NCBI GenBank assembly: GCA_019973575.1
Contig: BPUI01000003.1
Span: 558,001 to 622,000, forward strand
From: Gemmatimonadetes bacterium T265
GTDB lineage: Bacteria > Gemmatimonadota > Gemmatimonadetes > Gemmatimonadales > Gemmatimonadaceae
Direction: 5' to 3'
DNA: 64,000 nucleotides
The position numbers and the translations under genes were made by a program. Shown here piece by piece: positions 57,900 to 64,000 of the stretch (within the stretch, counting starts at the first letter, position 1; the number at the start of each line of letters is the position of its first letter). The notes beneath the pieces were generated by a model that did no database searches, had not been told where the DNA came from, and saw nothing but the letters and a program-made list of their open reading frames with translations.

Positions 57900-58337
57900 A
57901 TGGCCACGACGCTCGCTCCGCATGTAGGGGCCTACTTGGGCGGTGACGAAGTAGTCGGCCCGATCGCGACGGATTACGATCTCGTCGATGCGGTCCAGGC
58001 GGGCCTGCCGGTGGCGGCGGTCGAGGATCTGTTGGCCCGCGGGCTGCTGGCCGCCGACGAGGTGGACCGCCTCGTGTTGCCGCGGCGTACACTTTCGCAC
58101 CGTCGCGCGCGTGGAGAGCGGCTGACGCTCGACGAGTCGGACCGGCTGGCGCGCGTGGCGCGGGTGCTGGCCGTCGCGGAGGACAGCTTCGGGAGCGCCG
58201 CGAAGGCGGGGCGGTGGTTGCGCCGGCCGAGCCGCGGGCTCCGGGGCGAGACGCCGCTGGCGCTCGTCGTCACGACGGATGGCGCGCGGCTCGTCGAGGA
58301 CGAGCTGACGCGCATCGCGAGCGGCGACCTCGCGTAA
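57900..58337 (+). CDS. Xre/MbcA/ParS-type antitoxin
   Basis: 145 residues from ATG 57900, which has GGAG five bases upstream; ATG 57855 is the alternative. The C-terminal half has the toxin-binding pattern of the Xre/ParS (DUF2384) family: RLARVARVLAVAEDSFG, AGRWLRRPSRGLRGETPL, TTDGARLVEDELTRIASG. The N-terminal part is helical and would be the DNA-binding or dimerisation region. It precedes a RES-domain toxin by 48 bases, the usual order for this type II system, and probably represses its own promoter. Confidence 0.85.
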   Translation: MATTLAPHVGAYLGGDEVVGPIATDYDLVDAVQAGLPVAAVEDLLARGLLAADEVDRLVLPRRTLSHRRARGERLTLDESDRLARVARVLAVAEDSFGSAAKAGRWLRRPSRGLRGETPLALVVTTDGARLVEDELTRIASGDLA

Positions 58338-58385
58338 GGCGTCGCGCTCCGGGCGCCTCACGCGGGACGTCGCGCGGGCGGCGGG

Positions 58386-58868
58386 GTGCCCCTGACCGTG
58401 TGGCGGCTCACGACGCCGCGGTACGCCGACCTGACGGGCGAAGGGGCGCGGCGCGCGGGCGGGCGGTGGAACCCGCGCGGGGTCGCGGTCGTGTACACGG
58501 GCGACCACCCGGCGCTCGCCGTCGCCGAGTACCTCGTGCACGTCCGCGACCCCGAGGACCTGCCCGATGCGCTCGTGTTTCTGCGCGTCGTGGTGCCGGA
58601 CGATGTCGCGGTCGGGGTGGTGTCGCGCGCGGCGCTCGAAGCCCGGGACCCCGGGTGGCGCCGGGCGGGCGCGCCGGCGTGCCTCGCGGCCGGGACGGCG
58701 TGGCTCGCGGCAGCGGCGGAGCCGGTCCTCCGCGTGCCGTCGGCGGTAGTGCCGTTGGCGGAGAACGTCCTGTTGAACCCCGCGCACCCGGACGCGGCGC
58801 GGTGGGCGGTCGCGGAGGTCGTGCCGTACGCGTTCGAGCCGCGCCTGCTCGACCCCGGCCGGCGTTAG
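58386..58868 (+). CDS. RES-domain toxin
   Basis: 160 residues from GTG 58386. RES-domain blocks are clear: TVWRLTTPRYADL, GEGARRAGGRWNPRGVAVVYT (Arg and Trp-Asn), ALAVAEYLVH (the Glu) and VPSAVVPLAENVLLNPAHPDA (the Ser and the NPxHP box). Studied RES toxins degrade NAD+ and stop growth until neutralised by the Xre partner encoded just upstream. Length is normal for the family and no key residue seems lost, so the pair is probably intact. Its stop codon lies in a CGTTAGGC octamer. Confidence 0.88.
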   Translation: MPLTVWRLTTPRYADLTGEGARRAGGRWNPRGVAVVYTGDHPALAVAEYLVHVRDPEDLPDALVFLRVVVPDDVAVGVVSRAALEARDPGWRRAGAPACLAAGTAWLAAAAEPVLRVPSAVVPLAENVLLNPAHPDAARWAVAEVVPYAFEPRLLDPGRR

Positions 58869-58897
58869 GCGGAGCGCCGGCGGACGCCGCGCGCGGG

Positions 58898-59794
58898 TCA
58901 GCGCCGGGTGACGCGCACCCAGTCGACGAGCACGACCGCGGCGCCGGACTGGATGCGCCGGACGGTCGCGTCGGGGAGGCCCGGGTAGGGCGCGCCGGCG
59001 CCGTTCACCGCGTGCGGGTAGCCGCCGCCGAGGGCGAGGTTGAGGATGAGGAACTTCGGGTTGTCGAACGCCCAGCGGCCGTAGCGCTCGACGGCGGAAC
59101 GGGGCACCGTGTAGACCGCGCGCCCGTCGACGCGGAAGGTGAGCGTGTCGGCGGCCCAGTCGACGGCGTAGACGTGCCAGCCGGTGACGTCCTGTCCGGA
59201 CGGGAAGGGCGCGCGCCGCACGAGCGGCGTGTCGCCGGAGTAGCCGGGGCCGTGGAGCGCCGAGCTGACCCACGTCGGGTCGCCGACGTTCTCCATGACG
59301 TCGATCTCGCCGGTCGCGGGCCACGGGCCGGTGCCTAACGCCCAGAACGCCGGCCAGAGTCCGGCGCCGGCGGGGAGCTTCATGCGGGCGGCGGCGGTGC
59401 CGTAGGTGAACTCGACCTTGCCGCGCGTGTCGAGGCGCCCCGAGACGAAGTCGAACCGCTTGCCGTCCGGCGTGGCGAAGCCGGGCGCGGCGCGGGCCGC
59501 GATGCGGAGCGCCCCGTTCGCGGCGCCCGCGGCCTCGGCGCCGCGGACGACGCGGAGGGTCGCGCCCGGGCCGCCCTCGTCGTCGACGTACGCCTGCTGC
59601 TCGTTGTTGACGGCGCCGTTGGCGGCGTCCGTCGTCCGCACCGTCCACTTGGCGCGGTCGAGCGCGGGGCCGGAGAAGTCGTCGAAGAAAACGACCGTAT
59701 CGGCGGGCGGCGGCGCGGCGCCCGGCGCGACCGTCGATTGGTGACATGCGGCGACGAACAACGCCGCGGCGAGGGACGCGGAAGGCGCGCGCAT
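58898..59794 (-). CDS. GH16-family glycoside hydrolase, lipoprotein
   Basis: 298 residues. Lipoprotein signal: LFVAAC with Cys17 as lipid site, followed by a Pro/Ala linker. The GH16 catalytic block GEIDVMENVG (ExDxxE) is intact. Other fold marks are FFDDFSGPALDRAKW, FVSGRLDTRGKVEF, GLWPAFWALG, WHVYAVDWAADTLTFRVDG and KFLILNLALGGG. GH16 enzymes cut beta-1,3 or beta-1,3/1,4 glucans, agar-like or carrageenan-like galactans; the substrate is not resolved here. Its ATG directly abuts the stop of the upstream SGNH gene, so the two form an operon, perhaps for an acylated polysaccharide. Confidence 0.92.
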   Translation of the reverse strand: MRAPSASLAAALFVAACHQSTVAPGAAPPPADTVVFFDDFSGPALDRAKWTVRTTDAANGAVNNEQQAYVDDEGGPGATLRVVRGAEAAGAANGALRIAARAAPGFATPDGKRFDFVSGRLDTRGKVEFTYGTAAARMKLPAGAGLWPAFWALGTGPWPATGEIDVMENVGDPTWVSSALHGPGYSGDTPLVRRAPFPSGQDVTGWHVYAVDWAADTLTFRVDGRAVYTVPRSAVERYGRWAFDNPKFLILNLALGGGYPHAVNGAGAPYPGLPDATVRRIQSGAAVVLVDWVRVTRR

Positions 59795-60583
59795 TCAGCG
59801 CTGGGCCAGCGCGGCGGCGATCGCGCGCTCGGCGAGCGGCGCCATGACGCGGTAGCCCGCCTCGGTCGGGTGCACGCCGTCGGAGGCGAGCTCGCGCCGC
59901 ATGCCCTGGCGCTCGTCGGCCATGGCCGAGTGGTAGTCGAGGTAGACGCACCCGTGCGCGGCGGCGTAGTCGCGCATCCACGCGTTGAGCGCGACGATCT
60001 TGGGCGCGGGCTGGAGCCCGGGCCGCCACGGGTAGTCGTAGACGGGGAGCACCGACGAGAGCACGACGCGGATGCCGTTCGCGCGCGCCAGTTCGGCCAT
60101 CGAGCTGAGGTTGTCCTCGATCATCTCGAGCGTGGACGGCCCGGTGTTGCCCGCGATGTCGTTGGTGCCGGCGAGGATGACGACCACCTTCGGCTTCAGC
60201 GCGATCACGTCCTGGCGGAAGCGGACGAGGAGCTGCGGCGTCGTCTGGCCGCCGATGCCGCGGTTGACGTACGGCTTACCCGGGAACTCGGTCGGAAAGT
60301 ACCGGGCCCACCCCTCGGTGATCGAGTTGCCGAGAAAGACGACGCGGTCCTCGCCCGGGGCCGGGGCCGGGAGTGCGGCGTTCGCCTGCTGGTAGCGGTG
60401 CAGGTTCGCCCAGTCGTTGTGGATGCGGTCCTCTTCCGCGCGCTGTCGCTCGGCGGTCGTCTGGGTCGGCGGTTGGGCGGGGGCTGGCGACACGGGCGTT
60501 TGCGCGGCGAGCGGCGCGTGCGGGCACGCGACGGCCAGCGTGAGCGCGAGCAGGCCGGGAAGGAGCGGCGGCGGGGAGGACAC
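59795..60583 (-). CDS. Secreted SGNH/GDSL hydrolase
   Basis: About 262 residues from GTG 60583, chosen because it starts the signal peptide ([22 protein letters not shown]). Catalytic blocks in order: [11 protein letters not shown] (Ser), NRGIGGQTT (Gly), [11 protein letters not shown] (Asn) and [11 protein letters not shown] (Asp and His). This resembles the acetylhydrolase/rhamnogalacturonan-acetylesterase side of the family. It is secreted and probably removes acyl groups from glycans. It is immediately followed, with no spacer, by the GH16 gene. Confidence 0.88.
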   Translation of the reverse strand: MSSPPPLLPGLLALTLAVACPHAPLAAQTPVSPAPAQPPTQTTAERQRAEEDRIHNDWANLHRYQQANAALPAPAPGEDRVVFLGNSITEGWARYFPTEFPGKPYVNRGIGGQTTPQLLVRFRQDVIALKPKVVVILAGTNDIAGNTGPSTLEMIEDNLSSMAELARANGIRVVLSSVLPVYDYPWRPGLQPAPKIVALNAWMRDYAAAHGCVYLDYHSAMADERQGMRRELASDGVHPTEAGYRVMAPLAERAIAAALAQR

Positions 60584-60726
60584 GGGCGCGCGAGGGAACG
60601 TGGGGAAGTGGGGCGTCGCGTCGCACAATCTATGGTACGGTTGCGTCACGCCGGCCGGCGGCGCGGGGACGTGGCGCGGCGCGTGCGGCGGGTGCATGGT
60701 TCACCCTCGTCCCGGGGCACCAACTG

Positions 60727-63156
60727 ATGACCGACGACCGGCAGCCGCTCACCGCCGACCAGCTGCACGCGATCGACGCGTACTGGCGCGCGGCGAACTA
60801 CCTCTCCGTGGGGCAGATCTACCTCATGGACAATCCGCTGCTGCGCGAACCGCTGCGAATGGAGCACGTGAAGCCGCGGCTGCTCGGCCACTGGGGGACG
60901 ACGCCCGGGCTCAACTTCGTCTACGCGCACCTGAACCGGGTGATCGCGGCGCGCGACCTCGACGTGATCTACATCTGCGGCCCCGGCCACGGCGGGCCGG
61001 GGATGGTCGCGAACACGTACCTCGAAGGGACATACAGCGAGATCTACCCCGACGTCTCGCAGGACGCGGACGGGATGCGGCGGCTGTTCCGCCAGTTCTC
61101 GTTCCCGGGCGGGATCCCGAGCCACGCCGCGCCCGAGACGCCCGGGTCGATCCACGAGGGCGGGGAACTGGGCTACTCGCTCACGCACGCGTACGGGGCC
61201 GCGTTCGACAACCCCGACCTGATCGTCGCGTGCGTGATCGGCGACGGTGAGGCGGAGACGGGGCCGCTCTCGGCGTCGTGGCACTCGAACGCGTTCCTCA
61301 ATCCGGCGACCGACGGCGCGGTACTTCCGATCCTGCACCTGAACGGATTCAAGATCGCCAACCCGACGGTGCTCGCGCGGATCCCGGAGGGGCAGCTGCT
61401 CGAGTTGCTGCACGGGTACGGCTACGAGCCGTTCGTCGTGGCCGGCGAGGACCCGGCGGTCGTGCACCAGCAGATGGCCGCGACGCTCGACACGATCCTC
61501 GACCGCATCGCGGCCATCCAGCGTGTGGCACGCGGTGGGGGCGACGGGACCGATTCCGCGACGGCCGATCCGACGGCGGCCGAGCCGCCGCGGTGGCCGG
61601 TGCTCGTGCTGCGGACGCCGAAGGGGTGGACGGGGCCGAAGACGGTTGACGGGCTCAAGACGGAAGGGTCGTGGCGCTCGCACCAGGTGCCGATCGCCAC
61701 GGTGCGCGGCAACCCGGCGCACCTCGCGGACCTCGAGGCGTGGCTCAGGAGCTACCGCGCCGAGGAGCTGTTCGACGAGGCGGGGCGGCTCCGCCCCGAG
61801 CTGGCCGTGCTCGCGCCGCGCGGGACGCGGCGCATGGGCGCGAACCCGCACGCGAACGGCGGGATCCTGCGGCGCACGCTGCGCCTGCCGGACTTCCGCG
61901 ACTACGCGGTCGCCGTGCCCTCGCCGGGGGGCGTGCAGGGCGAGGCGACGCGGGTGTTAGGCACCTACCTGCGCGACGTGGTCCGCCGCAACGCGGACGC
62001 GCGCAACTTCCGCCTCATGGGCCCCGACGAGACCTCGTCCAACCGGCTCGACGCGGTGTTCGAGGCGACGGGGCGCGTGTGGCAGGAGGAGCGCCGTCCC
62101 GACGACGATGCGCACCTCGTGCCGGACGGGCGCGTGATGGAGGTGCTGAGCGAGCACCTCTGCGAGGGGTGGCTGGAGGGCTACCTGCTCACGGGGCGGC
62201 ACGGGCTATTCTCGTGCTATGAGGCGTTCGTGCACATCGTCGACTCGATGATGAACCAGCACGCGAAGTGGCTGAAGGTGTCGCGCGCGCTGCCGTGGCG
62301 GCGGCCGATCTCGTCGCTCAACTACCTGCTGACGTCGCACGTCTGGCGGCAGGACCACAACGGGTTCAGCCACCAGGACCCGGGGTTCATCGACCTCGTC
62401 GTGAACAAGAAGGCGGACATCGCGCGCGTGTACCTGCCGCCGGACGCGAACTGCCTGTTGTGGGTGGCGGACCACTGCCTCTGCACGTACGACCGGATCA
62501 ACGTGATCGTCGCGGGCAAGCAGCCGGCGCCGCAGTGGCTGACGATGGAGCAGGCCGCGGCGCACTGCGGCGCGGGGATCGGCATCTGGGAGTGGGCGAG
62601 CAACGACCGCGGCGCCGCGCCCGACGTCGTGATGGCCTGCGCGGGCGACGTACCCACGCTGGAAGCGACGGCGGCGGTGAGCCTGCTGCGCGAGCACGTC
62701 CCCGACCTCAAGGTGCGGCTCGTCAACGTGGTCGACCTGATGACGCTGCAGACGCCGGCCGAGCACCCGCACGGGCTCGCGGAGGACGCGTACGACGGGC
62801 TGTTCCCGCCGGGGACGCCGGTGGTCTTCGCGTTCCACGGCTACCCGCAGCTCGTGCACAGCCTCACGTACCGGCGGGCCAACCACAACGACCTGCACGT
62901 GCATGGGTTCATCGGCGAGGGGACGACGACGACGCCGTTCGACATGGTGGTGCTCAACCGGCTGGACCGCTTCCACCTCGCGGAGGCGGCGGTCACGCGG
63001 GTGGCGCGGTTAGGCAGCGTCGCGGCCTACGCGCGGCAGCTGCTGCGCGACAAGTTGGCCGAGCACCGCGCGTACGTGGAGCGGTACGGGGAGGACCTGC
63101 CGGAGGTGCGCGACTGGGGCTGGTCGTACGGGACGGCGGCGCGGGCGGGGGACTGA
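60727..63156 (+). CDS. xfp: Xylulose-5-phosphate/fructose-6-phosphate phosphoketolase
   Basis: 809 residues, full length for the family. It cleaves xylulose-5-P or fructose-6-P with phosphate to acetyl-phosphate plus glyceraldehyde-3-P or erythrose-4-P, using thiamine diphosphate. Visible blocks: [54 protein letters not shown] (ThDP/Mg binding), [19 protein letters not shown] and the C-terminal [15 protein letters not shown]. The start follows a divergent promoter region shared with the SGNH gene. The PfkB-type kinase begins nine bases after its stop, suggesting a sugar-catabolic operon. No ackA or pta is seen in the window. Confidence 0.96.
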   Translation: MTDDRQPLTADQLHAIDAYWRAANYLSVGQIYLMDNPLLREPLRMEHVKPRLLGHWGTTPGLNFVYAHLNRVIAARDLDVIYICGPGHGGPGMVANTYLEGTYSEIYPDVSQDADGMRRLFRQFSFPGGIPSHAAPETPGSIHEGGELGYSLTHAYGAAFDNPDLIVACVIGDGEAETGPLSASWHSNAFLNPATDGAVLPILHLNGFKIANPTVLARIPEGQLLELLHGYGYEPFVVAGEDPAVVHQQMAATLDTILDRIAAIQRVARGGGDGTDSATADPTAAEPPRWPVLVLRTPKGWTGPKTVDGLKTEGSWRSHQVPIATVRGNPAHLADLEAWLRSYRAEELFDEAGRLRPELAVLAPRGTRRMGANPHANGGILRRTLRLPDFRDYAVAVPSPGGVQGEATRVLGTYLRDVVRRNADARNFRLMGPDETSSNRLDAVFEATGRVWQEERRPDDDAHLVPDGRVMEVLSEHLCEGWLEGYLLTGRHGLFSCYEAFVHIVDSMMNQHAKWLKVSRALPWRRPISSLNYLLTSHVWRQDHNGFSHQDPGFIDLVVNKKADIARVYLPPDANCLLWVADHCLCTYDRINVIVAGKQPAPQWLTMEQAAAHCGAGIGIWEWASNDRGAAPDVVMACAGDVPTLEATAAVSLLREHVPDLKVRLVNVVDLMTLQTPAEHPHGLAEDAYDGLFPPGTPVVFAFHGYPQLVHSLTYRRANHNDLHVHGFIGEGTTTTPFDMVVLNRLDRFHLAEAAVTRVARLGSVAAYARQLLRDKLAEHRAYVERYGEDLPEVRDWGWSYGTAARAGD

Positions 63157-63164
63157 GCGCGCGG

Positions 63165-64000
63165 ATGGCGTCGTCGGAGATCCTCTGCGTCGGCGAGCTG
63201 TTGTGGGACGCGCTCCCGGCGGGGCTCTTTCTCGGGGGCGCGCCGTTCAACGTCGCGTGCCACCTGCGCGCGGCGGGGCTCGCGGTCGCGATGGTGAGCC
63301 GCGTGGGGGCGGACCACCTCGGCGACGAGGCGCTGCGGCGCGCGGCGCGGTACGGGATCGCGACGGACCTCGTCCAGGTGGACCCCGCGCTGCCGACGGG
63401 GCTGGTGCGGGTGACGCTGGACGAGGCGGGGGAGGGCGGGTTCGACATCGTCGCGCCGGCGGCGTGGGACGCGATCGAGCTGAACGACGCCCTGCTCGGG
63501 CGCGCGTCGGAGGCGCGGGCGATCGTCTTCGGGTCGCTCGCCCAGCGGAGCGCGGTGACGCGCGCGACGGTCGAGCGGCTGTGGGCGACGGGGGCGCTGC
63601 TCGTCTTCGACGCGAACCTGCGCGCGCCCTACGACGACCCGGAGGTCGTGCGGCGGTCGCTGCGGAGCGCGGCGGTGGTCAAGGTCAGCGACCGCGAGCT
63701 CTGGCGGCTCGCGTCCTGGTTCGGGCTGCCGGGGGGCGCGCCGGGCGGGGCGCTCCGGCGCGGCGCGCGGCGCGGGCCGGCGCCTAACGTCGGCGGACGG
63801 CCTAACACGGCGCGGGCGGGCGCGCGCGGCGACGCGCCCCCGGTCGTCCCGCACGGCACGCCGCAGAGCGCGCCGATGCGGGAGACGGTGGCCGCGCTCG
63901 CGGACGCGTTCGGGTGCCGGACCGTGTGCGTCACGCGCGGCGGGCACGGGGCCGCGCTGTGGGACGACGGGCAGTGGACCGAGCACCCGGGCTTCGAGGT
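63165..64000 (+). CDS. PfkB-family carbohydrate kinase, fructokinase-like (partial, runs off right edge)
   Basis: At least 278 residues from ATG 63165. N-terminal CVGELLWDALPAG and FLGGAPFNVACHL (the GG and N of the sugar site), VSRVGADHLGDEAL, VFDANLRAPYDDP and VKVSDREL fit ribokinase/PfkB fructokinases. The C-terminal GAGD motif with the catalytic Asp is beyond the edge. An insertion of about 45 residues rich in Gly, Ala, Arg and Pro (roughly 185-230) interrupts the fold before MRETVAALADAF, and two copies of the repeated motif (63782-63789 and 63800-63806) lie in it as Pro-Asn codons. It is probably co-transcribed with xfp. Confidence 0.82.
   Translation, partial: MASSEILCVGELLWDALPAGLFLGGAPFNVACHLRAAGLAVAMVSRVGADHLGDEALRRAARYGIATDLVQVDPALPTGLVRVTLDEAGEGGFDIVAPAAWDAIELNDALLGRASEARAIVFGSLAQRSAVTRATVERLWATGALLVFDANLRAPYDDPEVVRRSLRSAAVVKVSDRELWRLASWFGLPGGAPGGALRRGARRGPAPNVGGRPNTARAGARGDAPPVVPHGTPQSAPMRETVAALADAFGCRTVCVTRGGHGAALWDDGQWTEHPGFE

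Overview
The window is very GC-rich DNA from a bacterium with a PEP-CTERM/exosortase-type envelope protein, many secreted hydrolases, and a striking short motif (GCCTAACG) scattered on both strands. This fits a Gemmatimonadota-like organism, but that is an inference from style and content; no rRNA or tRNA is present to test it.

Layout. Positions 1-3.4 kb hold a membrane protein cut by the left edge, a secreted SGNH-fold protein, a secreted M28 peptidase and an alpha/beta-hydrolase. Positions 3.45-47.7 kb, all on the minus strand, form one biosynthetic operon: a SyrP/TauD-type oxygenase, ten non-ribosomal peptide synthetase (NRPS) genes joined almost throughout by 1-20 base overlaps, and a Sfp-type phosphopantetheinyl transferase. 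Positions 48.4-54.6 kb hold a PEP-CTERM protein, a NIPSNAP-like protein and gltB (glutamate synthase large chain). Positions 54.8-57.7 kb hold an alpha-oxoamine-synthase-like PLP enzyme and a PAS plus degenerate-GGDEF protein. Positions 57.9-58.9 kb hold a Xre/RES toxin-antitoxin pair. Positions 58.9-64 kb hold a GH16 lipoprotein, a second SGNH hydrolase, phosphoketolase and a PfkB-family kinase that runs off the right edge.

How the assembly line works, read by eye from domain order and the ten-residue A-domain specificity codes: formyltransferase - (half C) - A(Ala) - T - C - A(Val) - T - E - C - T (no A) | Asp | Asp | Asn | Gly | Ile/Val | Asp | Asp | N-methyl-Gly | Ser - thioesterase. The predicted product is an N-formylated, strongly acidic peptide: fAla - D-Val - (?) - Asp - Asp - Asn - Gly - Ile - Asp - Asp - Sar - Ser. 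The HxE-type oxygenase at the head of the operon is a candidate Asp beta-hydroxylase, and the terminal thioesterase carries Cys instead of Ser as nucleophile. I do not recognise this cluster as that of a known compound. Metal or calcium chelation is the most natural guess for the product. No exporter, MbtH gene or dedicated regulator is visible.

The second notable signal is the octamer GCCTAACG. I counted it about 42 times in 64 kb, in coding (both strands) and stop-codon contexts, far above the few copies expected from composition.
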